Source of the DNA: Siphonodentalium dalli
Taxonomy: Eukaryota; Mollusca; Scaphopoda; Gadilida; Siphonodentaliidae
NCBI GenBank assembly: GCA_032622095.1
Contig: CP136069.1
Location: 65,805,319-65,869,318, forward strand
Direction of reading: 5' to 3'
Length of the DNA stretch: 64,000 nt
In this document: positions 61,447 through 64,000 of the stretch, piece after piece
How positions within the stretch are numbered: the stretch's first letter is position 1
How the letters are laid out: every line of letters starts with the position of its first letter
The notes under the pieces: generated by a model
Told to the model about the DNA's origin: nothing
Seen by the model: the letters and a program-made list of their open reading frames with translations, nothing else
The model's database searches: none
Program-made: the position numbers and the translations under genes

Positions 61447-62608
61447 AGAATACATTGGTCTAACAATATTTACCTTGACCGTGTAAGCCAGTGCATTCTC
61501 TTATATATACGAGGCTCCCTATGTTTTTGTGAGGTTCACCACCGCGAATCGATGTCTTCAGGCCTCAAAATATGGTGCTGCCATTTGCAGAATAAGGTCG
61601 CCAGAGGGTAAATTTAGTGATGCTATCACCCACAGTGGGCTAACATCACCAAATTAACCCTTTGGGGACCTCATTTTGCTTAGGGCTCAACTGCTATGAG
61701 AGACCTAGGATCATTTTGAAGTTGGTGATGTTCGCCCATTAACAGTCACCTCGGTTATGCATTTTATCTTCTGCAAATTAGGGGGATATACATGGAGAAA
61801 CTGAACAAGAGGGAAAAAAGTAACTAAAACAATGTTAATTTGAGACTATAAATACATCCCAGAAGATAAAGCCTTAGCAGAATGATGTCCACAGAGGGTG
61901 AATTTGATGCGATGCCAGATAGCATCACTAAATTCACCCTCTGGGGACCTCATTCTGCAAATTATAGACACTATTTGCAGGCTTGTTCTTTTAACTCTTT
62001 ACCCAAAAAAACGGCCAAAACCGGCCAAATAAAGCTTCAACAGCCTAAATTATCTTGGGTCTGTCTCAATAACACCATACAAATATGGATATAATTGGAA
62101 CCGGCTCATTGACCACATTGTGATGGTTATAGTTATGCCCTGTGCCAATGCATTCTCTTATATATGCGAGTAGACCATAGGTCGCCTCGCATATATAAGA
62201 GAATGCATTGGCACAGGGCCCTTCTGTTGGGTAAAGGGTTAAGATTTTTTTAGTTTTGACCAACTTTTGTTGAGTAAATTGGCTGAAGCTGCCATACCGG
62301 TTGTTTCAGTATGATTGTACTGTAATGCCTAAATAATTGACTCCTTAACCACAGCAGAATTATGGGCTAGAATCATAAAATCTGAGTCTAGGTGTCCCCT
62401 AGTAGTTGAGGCTTTGCAGCTTGAGGGACCTCTGGGGTTCTCATTCTTCAAATATCCAGCATCATATTAAATCATTTTAGGCCTGAATGTCCTTTTACAT
62501 TTTGTAAATTAGGGGACACCCTCGCATAGCTTACCTAACTGGAGCAGCATACTCATTGTATCCACCAACGAAGATGTCATCTGTTATTGCCAGCTCGGCC
62601 AGTGTACC
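44682..62608 (-). CDS. LAMA: Laminin subunit alpha, C-terminal part (LG2 end to LG5), 14 exons, 5' partial
   Basis: Fourteen minus-strand exons join in frame into 1947 nt, encoding 648 residues to a natural TAA. The layout is: residues 1-65, end of LG2 (FVGGYNEYAAPV, GFDGCIMDVFF); about 66-246, LG3 (VARVVSFSASRPGF, WHYLSIV, LYFGGLP, TVGCIGDV, LAGCPLP); about 247-272, a Glu-rich linker; about 273-470, LG4 (EDGLYFGASKESRLEF, WHK, YYIGGFP, GFVGCMKGF); about 471-648, LG5 (GTYFYGDGG, CDGKWHSIT, TTSADTNKPFYIGGVP, YIGCMRNL, ending SCPAN). Laminin alpha chains are secreted basement-membrane proteins whose LG domains bind integrins (LG1-3) and alpha-dystroglycan or heparin (LG4-5). The tandem LG order, the linker between LG3 and LG4 and the SCPAN end fit the vertebrate alpha-1/alpha-2 type. 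The coiled coil and LG1 lie beyond the right edge. Agrin and neurexin are less likely because no EGF repeats separate the LG domains. Confidence 0.93.
45547..45676. mobile_element. M1 MITE, short derivative
   Basis: A 130-bp palindrome that lacks the loop-proximal half of both arms. Confidence 0.88.
46178..46599. mobile_element. H6 element with exact 8-bp duplication
   Basis: 422 bp flanked by CCTATTAT on both sides, with ends CAAGCCTGCAAATAG and its inverse. It is the best copy for defining family ends. Confidence 0.88.
46853..47130 (+). repeat. 136-bp direct repeat, two units
   Basis: 'gaggtcaagg' at 46891 and at 47027, each with 'cacatgaaattg' or 'gacatgaaattg' and 'tttgagttggatcggt'. 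It ends in a (cagacaga)n stretch and is a dispersed-repeat type. Confidence 0.7.
47300..47810 (-). repeat. Minisatellite made from a laminin exon end plus its donor
   Basis: Nine units contain 'acttacatgggacgcctcc' or a close variant, near 47304, 47356, 47427, 47483, 47555, 47607, 47658, 47712 and 47764. Spacings are 51-56 or 71-72 bp. Read on the minus strand, each unit encodes KPFYIGGVP followed by a gtaagt-like donor. The rightmost unit is the real edge of exon m. Confidence 0.88.
47771..47893 (-). CDS. LAMA: Laminin alpha exon m (LG5)
   Basis: The acceptor is the ttgcag at 47894-47899. A second AG 13 nt downstream would give an immediate stop. The exon encodes KKDRNVAILTVDGVRMKEG and TTSADTNKPFYIGGVP, with donor gtaagt. 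The exon's 3' end and donor are the founder of a downstream array of nine copies at 47300-47810. Confidence 0.92.
47900..48190 (-). pseudogene. LINE 3' remnant in laminin intron, minus strand
   Basis: The minus strand shows DRAFRITAPTL, a stop and a frameshift, then LLEFQKLLKTHLFKLVYR. A tail with 'ataaagcgaacac' and a run of (aat/att) repeats ending near 47905 follows. This matches the end of an L2/CR1-like reverse transcriptase. It is in the same orientation as the laminin gene. Confidence 0.6.
48231..48313 (+). repeat. Long poly-G tract (G45 and G15)
   Basis: 48251-48295 is 45 consecutive G, followed by tgtg and a further 15 G (48299-48313), with GTG-rich flanks. It lies in the laminin intron between exons l and m. 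Quadruplex formation and assembly length error are both likely. Confidence 0.85.
48745..48850 (-). CDS. LAMA: Laminin alpha exon l (LG5)
   Basis: The acceptor is catttcag and the donor gtgaga. The exon encodes LVFSMDNGAGIYNSS to CDGKWHSIT, a typical LG5 segment. Confidence 0.93.
49090..49850 (+). repeat. R1-type dispersed repeat, two tandem units
   Basis: Repeated 'ggggcgtaactctgg' and 'gggcggacgaaaccg' blocks are followed by 'acggacggctcgacggacgg' and a terminal hairpin (tctccatcggagatcggggg) ending in cataac. This is the same architecture as at 611-1085. It lies in a laminin intron. Confidence 0.65.
49943..50156. mobile_element. M1 MITE, full-length hairpin
   Basis: A 214-bp palindrome in a laminin intron. 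Confidence 0.9.
50388..50647. mobile_element. H6 element, short form
   Basis: Two back-to-back palindromic arms without the long middle. It ends 'actatttgcaggcttg'. Confidence 0.75.
51190..51320 (-). CDS. LAMA: Laminin alpha exon k (LG5)
   Basis: The acceptor is ctcttccag and the donor gtgagt. The exon encodes SIDFSIDIKPRSMNGVIFAI and DFVMLQLVDGQ. Confidence 0.93.
51558..51711 (-). CDS. LAMA: Laminin alpha exon j (LG4 end / LG5 start)
   Basis: The acceptor is cattttcag and the donor gtatgt. The exon encodes ANVGFVGCMKGFKLTGKNFG and EIKPCYTEADIGTYFYGDGG. It contains both closing cysteines of LG4 and the GTYF start of LG5. Confidence 0.94.
51865..52081. mobile_element. M1 MITE, full-length hairpin
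   Basis: 217 bp. Both arms carry matching variants (aattaatc/gattaatt and aagcagtcg/cgactgctt), so the copy is symmetrical. Confidence 0.92.
52237..52649. mobile_element. H6 element in laminin intron
   Basis: CAAGCCTGAGGTTAGTGTG to 'actaaattcaggcttg', with about 8-bp flanking similarity (actaag / gctaag). Confidence 0.78.
52725..53552. mobile_element. hAT-like element with CAGGGTTGG ends
   Basis: 828 bp with AT-rich ends built from 'gatttaaatcaatgatttaa' (right, 'cggccaaccctg'; left, 'caggtttggtgatc'). The 8-bp flanks are ACAGATTT and ACAGATTC. There is no coding capacity. It ends about 28 bp from laminin exon i. Confidence 0.72.
53581..53745 (-). CDS. LAMA: Laminin alpha exon i (LG4)
   Basis: The acceptor is atatttcag and the donor gtaagt. 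The exon has 55 complete codons, including LTIDGQEIGKAKSRGPTR and PYYIGGFPEDVAKKA. A hAT-type element ends about 20 bp inside the downstream intron. Confidence 0.93.
54080..54735 (+). pseudogene. LINE (L2/CR1-type) 3' end, degenerate
   Basis: Frames broken by shifts and stops read KLDYCNVILADIS and LDKLQKVIDVAARIV, then LRSKTQALIHIPS, KTYGDRAFDLYAPNVWNSL and KLLTELKSVLN. These are the C-terminal reverse-transcriptase blocks of L2/CR1-like non-LTR elements. The 3' end is the typical 'aagcgctatataaatatta' tail followed by (tta)n. An M1 MITE sits immediately after the tail at 54737. The element is antisense in a laminin intron and is not functional. Confidence 0.75.
54737..54953. mobile_element. 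M1 MITE, full-length hairpin after LINE tail
   Basis: 217 bp, inserted just after the (tta)n tail of the 54.1 kb LINE. The paired variant 'ctcgttgcc/ggcaacgag' is on both arms. Confidence 0.92.
55022..55234. mobile_element. PB-3 element
   Basis: 'ccctttctatactaaattaa' to 'tttagtatagaaaggga', with the 'cagataataa' hairpin. The flanking TTAA is eroded. Confidence 0.75.
55345..55534 (-). CDS. LAMA: Laminin alpha exon h (LG4)
   Basis: The acceptor is attttttcag and the donor gtgtgt. The exon encodes GSFELEFKTTATDGAMFYI to NAYNDDQWHK, the core LG4 strands with the DDQWHK motif. Confidence 0.94.
55649..55804. mobile_element. PB-4 element, short palindrome
   Basis: Arms of about 50 bp ('ccctttcagtgccaagtccg' and its inverse) surround an AT-rich centre. 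There is no core hairpin. The right end is GGTTAA, and the left TTAA is mutated to GTAA. Confidence 0.75.
56094..56232 (-). CDS. LAMA: Laminin alpha exon g (start of LG4)
   Basis: The acceptor is gtttacag. The exon encodes DAQVKCTFTP and EEDGLYFGASKESRLEF. The only donor that keeps frame with the next exon is gttcgt after ...AAAGCTGG, which is weak at positions +3 to +5. An H6 element starts about 30 bp upstream of the exon. Confidence 0.87.
56263..56694. mobile_element. H6 element 30 bp from laminin exon g
   Basis: 'tgaggcctgagaatatggtg' to 'attaaactcagacttg'. A further arm fragment follows at 56695-56745. Confidence 0.78.
57355..57479 (-). CDS. LAMA: Laminin alpha exon f (LG3 end and acidic linker)
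   Basis: The acceptor is gtgttgcag and the donor gtgaat. The exon closes LG3 with RGASLAGCPLPD, then opens a linker of five Glu and a Lys before TTDAP. In vertebrates the LG3-LG4 linker is the site of proteolytic processing in some alpha chains. Here it is acidic, with no dibasic furin-type site. Confidence 0.9.
57554..57680. mobile_element. H6 short derivative
   Basis: A single palindromic pair, 'gagggtgaatttagtgatgt' against 'tcactaaattcatcctatgg', followed by the SINE head at 57703. Confidence 0.7.
57703..57795 (+). repeat. tRNA-like SINE head
   Basis: A box-A-like word (tggtccagtggttagcgtgt) is followed at tRNA spacing by a decayed B-box region (gatgagttgccaccccggc). The pattern fits a tRNA-derived SINE promoter. 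The cloverleaf does not close, so this is not a functional tRNA gene. Confidence 0.45.
58166..58351 (-). CDS. LAMA: Laminin alpha exon e (LG3)
   Basis: The acceptor is cctgtacgcag and the donor gtaata. The exon encodes LYFGGLPEGFIIAPG and RTVGCIGDVTVNG. Its first 31 nt and its acceptor are repeated four times in tandem upstream (see the 58321-58592 array). Confidence 0.94.
58321..58592 (-). repeat. Minisatellite made from a laminin exon start plus its acceptor
   Basis: Four 68-bp units start at 58321, 58389, 58457 and 58525, and degraded shorter units run on to about 58667. On the minus strand each holds an acceptor 'cctgtacgcag' and the first 31 nt of exon e. The leftmost unit overlaps the real exon edge. 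Confidence 0.9.
59234..59379 (-). CDS. LAMA: Laminin alpha exon d (LG3)
   Basis: The acceptor is tgatttcag and the donor gtaagt. The exon encodes FSVAVIDGHLVVSSD and FNDGKWHYLSIVKRGL, the conserved 'DG.WH' strand of LG domains. Confidence 0.93.
59394..59475. mobile_element. PB-3 fragment
   Basis: The right portion only, 'cttattatctgaacatttcc' to 'actatagaaaaggttaa', 15 bp upstream of laminin exon d. Confidence 0.65.
59487..59594. mobile_element. M1 MITE, left half only
   Basis: One arm ending at 'ggaaagctctc', in a laminin intron. Confidence 0.8.
60157..60303 (-). CDS. LAMA: Laminin alpha exon c (start of LG3)
   Basis: The acceptor is cttttag and the donor gtaaaa. The exon has 49 complete codons (VARVVSFSASRPGFVAMDSD onwards) and is phase 0 at both ends. 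Confidence 0.92.
60842..61076. mobile_element. PB-1 element, complete ends
   Basis: TTAACCCTTCCATGACTGGA to 'catcatgaaagggttaa', in the intron just upstream of laminin exon c in genomic order. Confidence 0.85.
61201..61321 (-). CDS. LAMA: Laminin alpha exon b (end of LG2)
   Basis: The acceptor is ctatttcag and the donor gtaact. The exon completes Arg and then reads GISTNVGFDGCIMDVFFDD to IPGCPEK. It supplies the two cysteines that close LG2. A PB-1 remnant starts only about 16 bp upstream of the exon. Confidence 0.9.
61338..61523. mobile_element. PB-1 remnant with (TA)n expansion
   Basis: It begins 'gtgttccatgactggagctt'. The loop of the first hairpin has expanded into about 17 TA units (61411-61444). 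The right end is missing. Confidence 0.7.
61559..61985. mobile_element. H6 element in laminin intron
   Basis: 'caggcctcaaaatatggtgc' to 'cactatttgcaggcttg', full middle section present. A PB-2 element begins 5 bp later. Confidence 0.78.
61991..62242. mobile_element. PB-2 element with one core hairpin
   Basis: TTAACTCTTTACCCAAAAAA to 'cttctgttgggtaaagggttaa'. It is the inverse orientation of 32360-32686 and carries only one hairpin core. Confidence 0.85.
62318..62369. mobile_element. M1 MITE end fragment
   Basis: 'tgcctaaataattgactcct' to 'gaattatggg'. The rest is missing. Confidence 0.7.
62535..62608 (-). CDS. LAMA: Laminin alpha exon a (LG2, partial gene start in window)
   Basis: The acceptor is ttcttcacag and the donor gtaagc. 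The 24 codons plus 2 nt contain DDIFVGGYNEYAAP, the usual FVGG turn of an LG domain. An M1 hairpin (62648-62864) lies about 40 bp upstream. I find no earlier exon between here and 64000. Confidence 0.85.
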
Positions 62609-62647
62609 CTGTGAAGAATTTCTTGCGACTGAAAGTTAAGACAAAGA

Positions 62648-62864
62648 TACAGTAATGCCCTAAGTAATCGACCCCTTAACCACAGCAGAATTATGGGTAA
62701 CTTTTCAGGATTTAGTCGGAAATATGGCTTGTTGCCATTCATCGGAAAGCTCTCAGTAAGAGCTTTCCGATGAATGGCAACAAGCCATATTTCCGACTAA
62801 ATCCTGAAAAGTTACCCATAATTCTGCTGTGGTTAAGGGGTCGATTATTTAGGGCATTACTGTA
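62648..62864. mobile_element. M1 MITE, full-length hairpin
   Basis: 217 bp, with its nearer edge about 40 bp from a laminin exon. 'ccccttaacc' and 'ggttaagggg' are paired variants. Confidence 0.92.
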
Positions 62865-62903
62865 TTATCTAAATTGCATAATTTCTAAATATAAAATTTG
62901 TGT

Positions 62904-63102
62904 TTTAACCCTTTCTATACTAAATGGATTCTCCAGTTAGTTAAAAAGTGTACATCGGAATGGACTATTATTGATTTGCAGGGATGTACAGGTAACATAA
63001 GCAGACATTATAAGAGTACAGAAGGAGTCCTAATTATTGAGGGAAATGTTTTAGATAATAAGTTCAACAAACGACCAATGAGTAATTAGTATAATAAAAG
63101 GT
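62904..63102. mobile_element. PB-3 element, right end eroded
   Basis: TTAACCCTTTCTATACTAAA to 'gtaattagtataataaaagg'. Confidence 0.7.
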
Positions 63103-63601
63103 CGGTAGACCTCATGTCCGCCTCTAAGTGTCGGCTTGATACGACCGTTGTTTGCGCATAAAAACCTGTCTTTAGTGCTAGTAAACCTACATACCAAATT
63201 TAATTTCATTCAGTACACATTTACTAAAGTTATCATCCGGAAACCTCAAATTGGCAAAAATTCTAAGTAAAAAAGGGACATAACTCTGGTGAAAATTGGC
63301 GGGCGGAACCCGAATTCGAACTTCACCTGTGTTTTGCTAGGAGAAAGACACATACCAACTTTGGTTCAGATCAAATAATCCAAACTGGAGTTATCGGTCG
63401 GAAACCAAAAATGTTAACAGACGGTCAAATTCTAAGTCGAAAAGGGGGCATAACTCTGGTGAAAATTGGTGGACGGAACCAGAATTCGAACTTGACCTGT
63501 CTTTTCTGCTAGTAAACCCACATACCAAATTTAATTTAATTTGGTTCACTCTAACTAAAGTTATCATCCGGAAACCTCGGACGGACACACGGACGCACAG
63601 G
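63100..63601 (+). repeat. R1-type dispersed repeat
   Basis: Two diverged units contain 'cataactctggtgaaaattg' and 'ttatcatccggaaacctc'. The segment ends in 'cggacacacggacgcacag', at which a hAT copy begins. Confidence 0.6.
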
Positions 63602-63920
63602 CAGGGGCGCCGGAAGCATCCAAGGGCAGGGGGGCAGAGCCTACAAAAAGGGCACTTTTCCGCAAAAAAGGGCATTTTCTCCGCAAACTCGGGAAAATAA
63701 CCATAAATTCATTGTGGCAAAAATCACTATTTTAATGGTATTTGTAGGTTTTTATGGCTGTTTTGTGATAAAATTGACAAAAAATTAATATTCCTTGTGA
63801 AATTGGTGGTATTTGGACCAAAAGTCACATTTTGCTATAAAAACACGAGATTAAACACACAAAAAGCATTTTCTGTCTCCAGAAAAAGGGCAAGTCCTGC
63901 CCCCGCTCGCCCCCCTCCTC
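63602..63920. mobile_element. hAT-type MITE copy, right end lost
   Basis: It begins CAGGGGCGCCGGAAG and is nearly identical to 10741-11105 for about 310 bp. It then breaks off at 'gcccccctcctccg', replaced by other sequence. Confidence 0.82.
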
Positions 63921-64000
63921 CGAACCCATTGGGACGGCAGACAAAAAGGGTTAATACATTTGGCAAGGGTGAGGGGGAATGACAATGAACTTCGGTGCTC

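Overview
This window looks like AT-rich eukaryotic (animal) nuclear DNA. The evidence is multi-exon genes with GT/AG introns of about 0.2 to 5.6 kb, dense miniature transposons, LINE tails, and many short 'acatgta'-type words and 'cggacggacgg / cataactc' dispersed repeats. That repeat style suggests a marine invertebrate, perhaps a mollusc, but the lineage is only a guess. There are no operons, ribosome binding sites or other bacterial features.

Two genes can be rebuilt exon by exon with continuous reading frames. (1) On the plus strand, a five-exon, 225-residue gene (CDS 14477-27507) resembles the ciliary protein CFAP95 (C9orf135). (2) On the minus strand, 14 exons (62608 down to 44682) encode the last 648 residues of a laminin alpha chain: the end of LG2, LG3, an acidic linker, LG4, LG5 and the natural C terminus. 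Its 5' part lies beyond the right edge. The two genes converge, and about 17 kb of repeat-rich DNA with no recognisable gene separates them. A single-exon 89-residue ORF (8676-8945, minus) and a 90-residue ORF with paired CxxC motifs (26019-26291, minus) are weaker candidates that I could not name.

The rest is mainly mobile DNA. M1 is a 217-bp, almost fully palindromic Tc1/mariner-type MITE (TA target, CAGTAATGCC ends) at 18 loci. TTAA-flanked, CCCTTT-ended piggyBac-type families (PB-1 to PB-4) are frequent. H6 is a hAT-like inverted-repeat family with 8-bp target duplications at about 14 loci. Single elements include two other hAT-type families (CAGGGGCGCC and CAGGGTTGG ends), a Mutator-like element (9-bp duplication), a Harbinger-like element (TAA), and a second TA-target element inserted inside an M1 copy. 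Three degraded LINE 3' ends and two tRNA-like SINE heads are also present.

The most unusual signals are: two minisatellite arrays in the laminin gene, each seeded from an exon edge together with its splice site; one hairpin core shared by several piggyBac-type families with different ends; and an H6 insertion 13 bp after the CFAP95 stop codon that probably supplies its 3' UTR. All coordinates were read by eye from splice consensus, frame continuity and repeat alignment. No database search was possible.
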